In this document: positions 34,769-42,238 of the stretch, in pieces
Layout of the letters: each line of letters opens with the position of its first letter
How positions within the stretch are numbered: position 1 is the stretch's first letter
From: Pseudoalteromonas haloplanktis ATCC 14393
GTDB lineage: Bacteria; Pseudomonadota; Gammaproteobacteria; Enterobacterales; Alteromonadaceae
DNA length: 64,000 nucleotides
Assembly: GCF_000238355.1 (NCBI RefSeq)
Contig: NZ_AHCA01000012.1
Span: forward strand, 62,001-126,000
Reading direction: 5' to 3'
Program-made: the position numbers and the translations under genes
Notes under the pieces: generated by a model
Database searches by the model: none
Told to the model about the DNA's origin: nothing
The model's input: the letters and a program-made list of their open reading frames with translations, nothing else

Positions 34769-36022
34769 TTATGGTAAAATTTTCTCACCTTGCCATAAGC
34801 TTTCAATTGTTTCACGTGCGCGGATCAAATGACTCTGCTCACCATCAACCATAATCTCTGCCACACGAGGGCGAGAATTATAATTTGAACTCATAGTAAA
34901 GCCGTATGCACCCGCACTGCGCTGTGCTAGTAAATCACCTTGTTGCAATGCCAACATGCGATCTTTACCTAAAAAGTCACCGGTTTCACACACAGGGCCA
35001 ACAATATCAAAATTGTGGGTGGGGGTGTCGTCATTGCGTGGGGTTACTGGCACAATGTTTTGCCATGCTTGATATAATGCAGGGCGCAGCATATCGTTCA
35101 TACCGGCATCAACGATCGCAAAAAACTTATCTTGGTTTTGTTTAATAAACTCAACTTTAGTAACTAAAATACCGGCATTAGCAGCAATTGCACGGCCAGG
35201 CTCAAAAATAAGCTCTAGGTGTTGGTAGTCACTTAAACGCTCGGTGATATGTGCCACGTATTCGCTGGGGTGTGGCGGGGTTTCACCGTTATAAGGTACG
35301 CCTAAGCCACCGCCAATATCTAAGTGGCTCAGTTCAATGCCATTTGCTTTTAACTCATCAATCAGTGCCAGCACTTTATCGAGGGCTTCTAGGAATGGTT
35401 TTATTTCAGTAAGTTGAGAGCCTATATGGCAGTCAACGCCGGTAATTTTTAAACCAGGTAATGATGCTGCATATTGATAAACGCTTACAGCCGTTAGAAT
35501 ATCTATACCGAATTTATTTTCTTTTAAGCCTGTTGAAATGTAAGGGTGGGTTTTAGCGTCAATATCAGGGTTTACACGAATCGAAATCGGCGCGACTAAA
35601 TTAAGCTCGCTAGCAACGTGTGATATGCGATCTAATTCAGACACTGACTCTACATTGAAGCATTTAATGCCTAGTTTTAGCGCATAGGCAATTTCGTCAG
35701 CTGTTTTTGCGACCCCTGAAAAAACTACTTTACTGGGATCACCACCTGCTTCAATAACACGCGCAAGTTCACCTTTAGAAACAATATCAAACCCTGAACC
35801 TAAACGCGCAAGCACGTTTAACACGGCAATGTTTGAATTCGCTTTTACAGCATAGCACACTAAGTTTTTATGATTGGTAGCCGCTTCAGCAAAGGCAAGA
35901 TAATGACGTTCAAATGTTTTGCGTGAATAGATATAGCAAGGTGTGCCGTATTGCGCTGCAAGCTCATTGACAGCGATGTCTTCAGCATGTAGCTGATTAT
36001 TTTTATAGTCAAAAAAGTCCAT
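34769..36022 (-). CDS. lysA: diaminopimelate decarboxylase
   Basis: A 417-residue PLP enzyme that decarboxylates meso-diaminopimelate to lysine. The PLP lysine lies in VCYAVKANSN, the glycine-rich phosphate site in DIGGGLGVPY, and the second active-site block in GPVCETGDFLG with the substrate-contacting Cys. Its ATG overlaps the lptM stop by one base (TAATG), so it is translated with lptM. It pairs with dapF downstream. Confidence 0.97.
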   Translation of the reverse strand: MDFFDYKNNQLHAEDIAVNELAAQYGTPCYIYSRKTFERHYLAFAEAATNHKNLVCYAVKANSNIAVLNVLARLGSGFDIVSKGELARVIEAGGDPSKVVFSGVAKTADEIAYALKLGIKCFNVESVSELDRISHVASELNLVAPISIRVNPDIDAKTHPYISTGLKENKFGIDILTAVSVYQYAASLPGLKITGVDCHIGSQLTEIKPFLEALDKVLALIDELKANGIELSHLDIGGGLGVPYNGETPPHPSEYVAHITERLSDYQHLELIFEPGRAIAANAGILVTKVEFIKQNQDKFFAIVDAGMNDMLRPALYQAWQNIVPVTPRNDDTPTHNFDIVGPVCETGDFLGKDRMLALQQGDLLAQRSAGAYGFTMSSNYNSRPRVAEIMVDGEQSHLIRARETIESLWQGEKILP

Positions 36023-36216
36023 TATTGGTCCTGTTTCGATTCAGTAGTTGATGACGGTGTTTTAGTAGCGGCAGGCGCTACTTGTTCTGGTTGATTCGGC
36101 TCTGCATTTTCTTCAGGTAAATACAGTGGACCACTTTGTCCGCAACCAGCTAAAGCGATAAGAAGTACACTGAGTGAGGAAAGTCGTGTTAATTGTTTAA
36201 GATGCATCTCTTTCAT
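36022..36216 (-). CDS. lptM: LptM (YifL-type) small lipoprotein
   Basis: A 64-residue lipoprotein. The signal is followed by the lipobox LAGC and the family motif GQSGPLYLP right after the Cys, then a low-complexity Pro/Glu/Thr tail. LptM assists LptD maturation in the outer membrane of E. coli and is encoded beside cyaY and dapF there too. It is the first gene of the lptM-lysA-dapF operon and diverges from cyaY. The start may be the ATG at 36216 or the one three codons later; neither has a strong ribosome site. Confidence 0.92.
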   Translation of the reverse strand: MKEMHLKQLTRLSSLSVLLIALAGCGQSGPLYLPEENAEPNQPEQVAPAATKTPSSTTESKQDQ

Positions 36217-36364
36217 TAGATTAATCGTGTTGCTGGCTTTATAATCGCAGATTAACAGAATATCTAAAAAATGCAGCTATTCGCGGATGAATTTATTCCT
36301 GTTACACTAGTTGCACGCAATTCGTACCGAATACCTGGCTAAATGCCCGTAAAAGGAAACAATT

Positions 36365-36688
36365 ATGACTGATCATGAATACCATCAATTAGCCGAAGCA
36401 CTTATGTTTACCATTGAAGAGCAAGTGGATGACTGTGAAGCCGACTTAGACTATGAATCTGGCGAAGGTATTTTGGAAATTATTTTTGCCGATCGCAGTA
36501 AAATTGTCATTAATAAGCAAGCACCTTTACATCAAGTGTGGGTTGCAACTAAGTTTAATGGTCATCACTTTGAATTACGTGGTGATCAGTGGATTGATAA
36601 CCGTTCGGGCGCTGAGTTTTGGCAGTTTATGAATGAGGCGACCACGCGTCAGGCCGGTCAAACAGTTGAGTGGCAACCAGCCTTATGA
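36365..36688 (+). CDS. cyaY: frataxin-like iron-binding protein CyaY
   Basis: A 107-residue protein (E. coli 106). It has the acidic first helix typical of frataxins (EEQVDDCEADLDYES), then ILEIIFADRSKIVINKQAPLHQVWVA and the conserved WIDNRSGAEFW. It modulates iron-sulfur cluster assembly by binding iron and the IscS complex. It diverges from lptM as in enterobacteria. Its stop overlaps the next gene by ATGA. Confidence 0.96.
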   Translation: MTDHEYHQLAEALMFTIEEQVDDCEADLDYESGEGILEIIFADRSKIVINKQAPLHQVWVATKFNGHHFELRGDQWIDNRSGAEFWQFMNEATTRQAGQTVEWQPAL

Positions 36689-37341
36689 GTTTAGCGTTTG
36701 TAGAGTACCCGGCAAAGGGCGAGCATAAAGCAACGATTATTTGGTTGCATGGCTTGGGCGACTCAGGCGATGGTTTTTTGCCTGTTGCATCACAACTTGC
36801 GTTACCTGATGAGCTTGGTTTGCGGTTTGTATTTCCCCATGCACCAGTACAGCCGGTCACCATAAATGGTGGTATGGCTATGCGATCTTGGTATGATATT
36901 AAATCAATGGATTTAGATAAGCGTGCGGATGAAGCTGGGGTGTGTGAATCAGCGGCTAAAGTTGAGTTATTGATCAATCAAGAACTCGAGAAAGGCATTC
37001 CAGCAAATAAAATAATATTAGCTGGTTTTTCTCAAGGTGGCGTTATTTCATTACATTTAGCACCGCGCTTAAAGCAAAAGCTGGCTGGTGTGATGGCGTT
37101 GTCGACATACATGTGCGTGCCTGAGAAATTAACAGCTGAAGCAAAACAAACAGGTTTAAATGTATTTATGGCTCATGGTAGCCAAGATCCAGTCGTACCT
37201 TATGAGGCTGGCCGTCATGCGTTTGATGTACTGGTAGCGCATAACATGGAGGTAAGTTGGCAAGACTATCCTATGGGCCATCAGGTCTGTGGGGAAGAGC
37301 TATTGGCTATCCGCCACTGGTTAATTGCCCGCTTAAGTTAA
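36685..37341 (+). CDS. carboxylesterase / acyl-protein-thioesterase-like hydrolase
   Basis: A 218-residue alpha/beta hydrolase. LHGLGDSGDGF is the oxyanion-hole loop, the nucleophile Ser is in AGFSQGG, the Asp in HGSQDPVVP and the His in MGHQVCGEE. It belongs to the phospholipase/carboxylesterase (esterase 2) group, cytosolic with broad short-chain ester activity. I choose the ATG at 36685, which overlaps the cyaY stop (ATGA); an ATG at 36670 would give a longer overlap. Confidence 0.9.
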   Translation: MSLAFVEYPAKGEHKATIIWLHGLGDSGDGFLPVASQLALPDELGLRFVFPHAPVQPVTINGGMAMRSWYDIKSMDLDKRADEAGVCESAAKVELLINQELEKGIPANKIILAGFSQGGVISLHLAPRLKQKLAGVMALSTYMCVPEKLTAEAKQTGLNVFMAHGSQDPVVPYEAGRHAFDVLVAHNMEVSWQDYPMGHQVCGEELLAIRHWLIARLS

Positions 37342-37365
37342 TAGTGTTGAGTAGCCGAGGCTAAA

Positions 37366-38235
37366 ATGAAACAAAAAATAGTGATCACCGCAAATATGAG
37401 TCGTGCAGCAGCACCTACTGCCCCAGAAGTCACCTATCAATGGCATTGGCAGCGCATTGTGGCTGTTATGTTATTGGTGGTATTTGCGTTAGTTATTGTT
37501 GCATATAGCCTATTGGGCTCGGTAAACGCCGAGCAAAATGATCAACAGCCTATTGATAGCTCAGTGGCGGAGGTGGTAACTGACAGTGTAACTGATGACC
37601 CGCAGCTAGTTGACCCACGTATTGAGGAAAGTGATACTGAACTTGATTCAGCCTCAGCAATACCAGTTATTGCAGCCGTTATTGAAAACTCCGATATTGA
37701 TGACCTTGAAGCATCAGCCAGTGAGCCTGAAGCGCAAATTACTGTTCAGGAACAAGAAGTCCGCGAGGAGTTACCTGCTAGCACCACTGTTATTCCTGAT
37801 ACGAATGAGGAATTGGTTGGACAAGAGGTAACCGTTCAACAAACTGATAGCTTTGCACCTTCGGCACATGTGGCCAGCGTTGCGCTTGGTGCGCGAATTG
37901 ATACCGACAAAGTAAGTCGAGCTGTATTGACGCGTGAAGTCGTAGACCGTGAGCCGGTTAACGTATTTAAAGCAGATGTGCGTTTTAATGAATTTACAGA
38001 GACGATGGCATTTTTTAGTGAACTCAAAAACCTGCAAGGGCAAAAAGTTAAGCATGTTTGGCGCTACGAAGATGAAGTGCTAGCCAGCATTGAGCTCGAT
38101 GTTACTTCGCCTCGTTATCGTACTTTCTCTAACAAAACGATTTTACCTGAACAAGTTGGTAATTGGCGCGTTGATGTTGTTGATGAACATGGCCATTTGT
38201 TGGCACAAAAAGAATTTCGCATTTTGGCTGAGTAA
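37366..38235 (+). CDS. DUF2914 membrane protein
   Basis: A 289-residue protein with a basic N-terminus, one membrane helix at about 32-52, a long acidic low-complexity periplasmic linker (about 55-180), and a C-terminal DUF2914 domain containing VKHVWRYEDEVLASIELDV and GNWRVDVVDEHGHLL. The C-terminal domain looks like a small beta-sandwich. Function unknown. It lies 24 bp after the esterase and 51 bp before hemC, probably in the same transcript. Confidence 0.85.
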   Translation: MKQKIVITANMSRAAAPTAPEVTYQWHWQRIVAVMLLVVFALVIVAYSLLGSVNAEQNDQQPIDSSVAEVVTDSVTDDPQLVDPRIEESDTELDSASAIPVIAAVIENSDIDDLEASASEPEAQITVQEQEVREELPASTTVIPDTNEELVGQEVTVQQTDSFAPSAHVASVALGARIDTDKVSRAVLTREVVDREPVNVFKADVRFNEFTETMAFFSELKNLQGQKVKHVWRYEDEVLASIELDVTSPRYRTFSNKTILPEQVGNWRVDVVDEHGHLLAQKEFRILAE

Positions 38236-38286
38236 GCGTTTAGCGTACTTTGAGACTCAGCAAAGAAAATTAATTGGACTCTATTT

Positions 38287-39237
38287 ATGATTGGAAAAGC
38301 GACAAAAAAATCTCAACTAATCCGTATTGCGACTCGTAAAAGTGCCTTAGCACTGTGGCAGGCGGAATTTGTAAAAGCACAACTTGAGCATTTTCATGCT
38401 GATCTTACGGTTGAGTTAGTGCCTATGTCGACCCAAGGGGATATCATTCTCGATACTCCGCTTGCAAAAATTGGCGGTAAAGGCTTATTTGTTAAAGAGC
38501 TTGAGCAAGCTATGTTAGATGGCCGTGCTGATATCGCTGTGCATTCAATGAAAGATGTACCGGTGGATTTTCCACAAGGGTTAGCGCTGCATACTATTTG
38601 TGAGCGCGAAGATCCGCGGGATGCGTTTGTATCGAATAGCTTTGATAATATTGCACAGTTACCGCAAGGTGCTATTGTTGGTACATCCAGTCTACGTCGT
38701 CAGTGCCAAATACGTGCATTGCGCCCTGATTTAGAAATTCGTGATTTACGTGGTAACGTGAACACGCGTTTAGCCAAGCTTGATGATGGCCAATATGATG
38801 CGATTATTTTAGCGGCTGCAGGTTTAATTCGCTTAGAAATGCATGATCGCATTAAAGCCTTTATTGAGCCGGAGCAATCGCTACCAGCTAATGGTCAAGG
38901 TGCGGTAGGTATTGAGTGTCGTATTGATGATGAAGTAACTAAAGCATTACTTGCACCGCTAGAGCACAATGAAACGCGTATTCGTGTAAATGCAGAGCGT
39001 GCCATGAATCGCCGTTTAGAAGGCGGTTGCCAAGTGCCAATTGGTGCGTATGCATTAGTTGATGGCGAGCAAGTGCATTTACGTGGCTTAGTGGGCGCGA
39101 TTGATGGCAGCGAAATTTTGCGTGCTGAGATCAGTGGTAATGCCAGCGATGCAGAACAACTAGGTATACAACTGGCCGAGCAATTACTTGCATTAGGTGC
39201 AGATAAAATTTTAGCAGACGTATATAGAGACGCATAA
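38287..39237 (+). CDS. hemC: porphobilinogen deaminase (hydroxymethylbilane synthase)
   Basis: A 316-residue enzyme that polymerises four porphobilinogens to hydroxymethylbilane. RIATRKSALALWQA opens the fold, HSMKDVP and GTSSLRRQ bind the substrate, and the dipyrromethane-anchoring Cys is in EGGCQVPIGA. It directly abuts hemD (the stop is immediately followed by its ATG), the conserved heme operon order. Confidence 0.96.
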   Translation: MIGKATKKSQLIRIATRKSALALWQAEFVKAQLEHFHADLTVELVPMSTQGDIILDTPLAKIGGKGLFVKELEQAMLDGRADIAVHSMKDVPVDFPQGLALHTICEREDPRDAFVSNSFDNIAQLPQGAIVGTSSLRRQCQIRALRPDLEIRDLRGNVNTRLAKLDDGQYDAIILAAAGLIRLEMHDRIKAFIEPEQSLPANGQGAVGIECRIDDEVTKALLAPLEHNETRIRVNAERAMNRRLEGGCQVPIGAYALVDGEQVHLRGLVGAIDGSEILRAEISGNASDAEQLGIQLAEQLLALGADKILADVYRDA

Positions 39238-41094
39238 ATGGCACAGATCCTGATAACTCGCCCACATGGAAAAGGCGCCGACCTTGCGCAGCAACTGTCG
39301 CAGAAGGGTTATCAGGCGACCTTGTTTCCAGTTTTGAAGATCGATTATTTCACACCAAACAACACCCAGCTAACGCCTCTACTGAATGCAGATAAAGTTA
39401 TTTTTATCTCTCAAGATGCCGTCAATGCACTGCTGGCTCTAAAACCCGATATTAATACCAAAGCACAGTTTTATGCTGTAGGCGAACAAACTGCTGAAGC
39501 CATTTGGCAGGCATTTGGCGTGCGCGCCGCGGTGCCTAAGCAGCATGATTCTGAAGGATTATTAGCGCTGAAGTCATTACAGCAGATTGATGGGCAAAAT
39601 ATTGTTTTAGTGAAAGGCAAAGATGGCCGACCTACTATTGCAAAAACGCTCAAACAGCGTGGAGCATTTTTAAATAATTTAGTTGTTTATCAACGTAGCC
39701 CTACTGAGGGAAATTCAGCTGACTGGCTAGACCACTGGCAAAGCATTGATGTTAAAGGTATAGTCATTACAAGTAATGCGGCCGTTGACGCGATTTTTCG
39801 CCAGCTGAGCGTGCAACAACTAGAATGGTTAAGACACTGTCAGTTTTATGTTGCCAGTGCTCGCATTAGCGAACACCTTGCGGCGCAGCAAATTGACTCG
39901 GCAAATATACACATTGCCGCAGGTGCAAGTGATAGCGCTATGTTTACTTGTATCAGCGAAGGTACCCTTATGAGTGAAGATACAAAGCCAATAGCTGACA
40001 CTAAAGCAGCACAAAGCAGTACAACCAAAGTGAATACTAAGGTTACAGACTCTCCTTCGGCAACAAAAAAAGACTTTGCTATGAAACAAGAAACGCCCCC
40101 AACTAACAAACAAAAAGTAAGTAAAACTGGCAGCTTAGCACTGCTGATCTCGTTAATAGTGGCTGCTGGGGTGGGGTATCAGTTTTATCAAAAATTAAAT
40201 ACGCAGCAGCAAGCTAATCAAGTGATCAATCAACTATCTGCTGACAACCAACTGCTTGGTAAAGAGCTACAAGCCGTAAAAGTCGCCCAGCAAACCTTGC
40301 AGCAAGCCTTGTTTAACAGTGAGCAAAAAGTGACGGCAGCTTTAGCTGCAAGCAAAACACAAACACAGCAGCAACTAGAAAGTGCGTTACAGCGTGCAGA
40401 GCAACAAGCTTATAGCCTCAACCCCCAAGAAGTTACCAGCTTGCAACGTATGGCTGAGTTTAAATTGTGGGCTGAAAAAGATTATCAAGGTGCAACGGCT
40501 GTATTATCTCGCTTAGATGCGCTACTTGCTGAACACCCCGGCACAGGCGCTATTCGCCAGGCAATACATCAAGACTTGCAAGCGCTAAGTACTGTTGAAC
40601 CGGTGGCAGTAGAAGCCATTTATTTAACGCTGCACGGCGTGCTTGGGCAAGTTGATAAGCTTGTTTTTAACGCGGTGGCATTACCACAAGAAGTGGAACA
40701 AGAAGATCAACATGCGTTAAGTGAGAATATCAGTGATTGGCAGCAAAACTTAGCGAATTCATGGCAGCAATTTAAAGATAACTTTATTAAAATTCGCCAA
40801 CGTGAAGATATTGCTATTGAACCTTTATTAACCGAGCAAGAGCGCCATCTTATCCAACAGCGCTTAAGCTTATATTTATCGCAAGCGCAAGATGCACTGT
40901 TGACTAAACAAGCCAGTGTTTATTTTACCGCGTTGAGTCAAGCCGAAGTATTAGTAAAAGATTACTTTAAACATGATGACGCTCTCACTAAAAGTACGCT
41001 TAAAACGTTGCAGGAGTTGAGCAAAGAGCAGTTAAACTTTAGTCCAGCTATCACTTTGAAAAGTACTGAGCAGGTCAAGGAGTGGGCACAATGA
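39238..41094 (+). CDS. hemDX: fused uroporphyrinogen-III synthase (HemD) - HemX protein
   Basis: A 618-residue single ORF that joins two proteins separate in E. coli. Residues 1-244 are HemD, which cyclises hydroxymethylbilane to uroporphyrinogen III: ILITRPHGKGADL, FISQDAVNALL, VLVKGKDGR and ITSNAAVDAIF are visible. Residues 245-618 are HemX: a Ser/Thr/Lys-rich linker, a membrane helix at about 298-316, and a long coiled region with a late conserved domain. The HemX part begins at a Met (245) with GAAGG seven bases upstream, so HemX could also be made alone. hemY overlaps its end by 4 bp. Confidence 0.92.
   Translation: MAQILITRPHGKGADLAQQLSQKGYQATLFPVLKIDYFTPNNTQLTPLLNADKVIFISQDAVNALLALKPDINTKAQFYAVGEQTAEAIWQAFGVRAAVPKQHDSEGLLALKSLQQIDGQNIVLVKGKDGRPTIAKTLKQRGAFLNNLVVYQRSPTEGNSADWLDHWQSIDVKGIVITSNAAVDAIFRQLSVQQLEWLRHCQFYVASARISEHLAAQQIDSANIHIAAGASDSAMFTCISEGTLMSEDTKPIADTKAAQSSTTKVNTKVTDSPSATKKDFAMKQETPPTNKQKVSKTGSLALLISLIVAAGVGYQFYQKLNTQQQANQVINQLSADNQLLGKELQAVKVAQQTLQQALFNSEQKVTAALAASKTQTQQQLESALQRAEQQAYSLNPQEVTSLQRMAEFKLWAEKDYQGATAVLSRLDALLAEHPGTGAIRQAIHQDLQALSTVEPVAVEAIYLTLHGVLGQVDKLVFNAVALPQEVEQEDQHALSENISDWQQNLANSWQQFKDNFIKIRQREDIAIEPLLTEQERHLIQQRLSLYLSQAQDALLTKQASVYFTALSQAEVLVKDYFKHDDALTKSTLKTLQELSKEQLNFSPAITLKSTEQVKEWAQ
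39958..39972 (+). promoter_or_regulatory. internal ribosome site and ATG at the HemD/HemX junction
   Basis: GAAGG (39958-39962), a 7-base spacer and an in-frame ATG (39970-39972) lie exactly where stand-alone HemX proteins begin. This could yield a separate HemX polypeptide. Confidence 0.45.
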
Positions 41095-42200
41095 TCCGCT
41101 TAATATTGGTTATTTTAGCCGTTGCGCTACTGCTTGCTTTATCGCCGATGCTAATAGGTGAAGTGGGTTATGTATTAATTTCGTTTAATCAAACAACTAT
41201 TGAAGGGTCTATTGTCGCTTTTTGTGCGACCATTTTGGTTATCGCGCTCGGGCTGTATTTAACTTATAAGTTGATCCGTTATATTTGGTCTATGTATAGC
41301 AACACTCGTCATCGTTTTTTTGCCCGTAGTGAAGAGCGTAAGCAAGCTGCGATTGAGCAAGGTGTATGGAGCTTAATTAATGGCGATAGCGAGCAGCTTG
41401 AACTTGCACTGGCTAACAACAGCGTGGCTGATAATTGGCAAGATGTGCGTTATGCGTTACTAGCCAAAGCGGCTTTACAGCATAATGACCCGAGTAAAGC
41501 AATTGGTTTACTTGATCAAATATCACCAGCAAATCAATTGAAGGCCGCGAAACTTTGGCTTGCCAGTGGTGATTGCAGCACCGTAGCGGGAGAGCTAAAG
41601 GTGTTGGCTGAGGCTAAGAAAGCCACTGCCTTGGAACTGAAACTCTATGCAGAGGTACTTGTGCAGCAGCAAAAATGGACGGCACTTGAGCAATTTATGC
41701 CGCGTTTATTAGCTAAAAAAGCATTAACACAGAGCCAATGGACAGTGTTATTAACCAGCTATTTTATGGCGCAGCCACAGTCGCAATTAACCGATAAATA
41801 CCAGCAGTTACCCAAGCCGGTAAAAGCAAAAGCGCAGAACTGTTATTTAGCGGCAATGGCCAGTGCCGGATGCTTAAATGAAATAGAGTTAAGCCTGATA
41901 AAAATGCTGAAAAAACCAGAGCAACATGCCGAGCTTGCACAGGTTTTGAAAGTCTCCGCACCGGGAGACGCGCTAAAATTACAAGCAAGTTTGCAAGATA
42001 CGTTAAAGAAAGACCCTGATAATCAAGACTTGCTACTTGCGCTTGCTTGTCTTGCGAATGCGCATGGGGAGTATGACCTCGCCGCGCGGGTATTTGATAA
42101 GGCCTTAACCCGAGAGAATAGCAAGGCATATTTCGCTCAAGCACAGCTTAGTTATAGTAAAAGTGCGCAGCCACAAAAAGCACTCGATCTTTATTCGTAG
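41091..42200 (+). CDS. hemY: HemY-type heme biosynthesis-associated membrane protein
   Basis: A 369-residue protein with two N-terminal membrane helices (about 3-20 and 38-58) followed by a TPR-like helical domain, the architecture of proteobacterial HemY (not protoporphyrinogen oxidase). IRYIWSMYSNTRHRFFARSEERKQAAIEQG links membrane and TPR parts. Its role in heme synthesis is unresolved. The ATG at 41091 has AAGGAG eight bases upstream and overlaps the hemDX stop (ATGA). It is the last gene of hemC-hemDX-hemY. Confidence 0.92.
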   Translation: MIRLILVILAVALLLALSPMLIGEVGYVLISFNQTTIEGSIVAFCATILVIALGLYLTYKLIRYIWSMYSNTRHRFFARSEERKQAAIEQGVWSLINGDSEQLELALANNSVADNWQDVRYALLAKAALQHNDPSKAIGLLDQISPANQLKAAKLWLASGDCSTVAGELKVLAEAKKATALELKLYAEVLVQQQKWTALEQFMPRLLAKKALTQSQWTVLLTSYFMAQPQSQLTDKYQQLPKPVKAKAQNCYLAAMASAGCLNEIELSLIKMLKKPEQHAELAQVLKVSAPGDALKLQASLQDTLKKDPDNQDLLLALACLANAHGEYDLAARVFDKALTRENSKAYFAQAQLSYSKSAQPQKALDLYS

Positions 42201-42238
42201 AGACCGCGGATCCATACCGGCATAGGAGCGCCAGAGCA

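Noticed and set aside
41764..42144. 126-codon minus-strand ORF within hemY
   Set aside because: Shadow of hemY; no ribosome site and no family resemblance.
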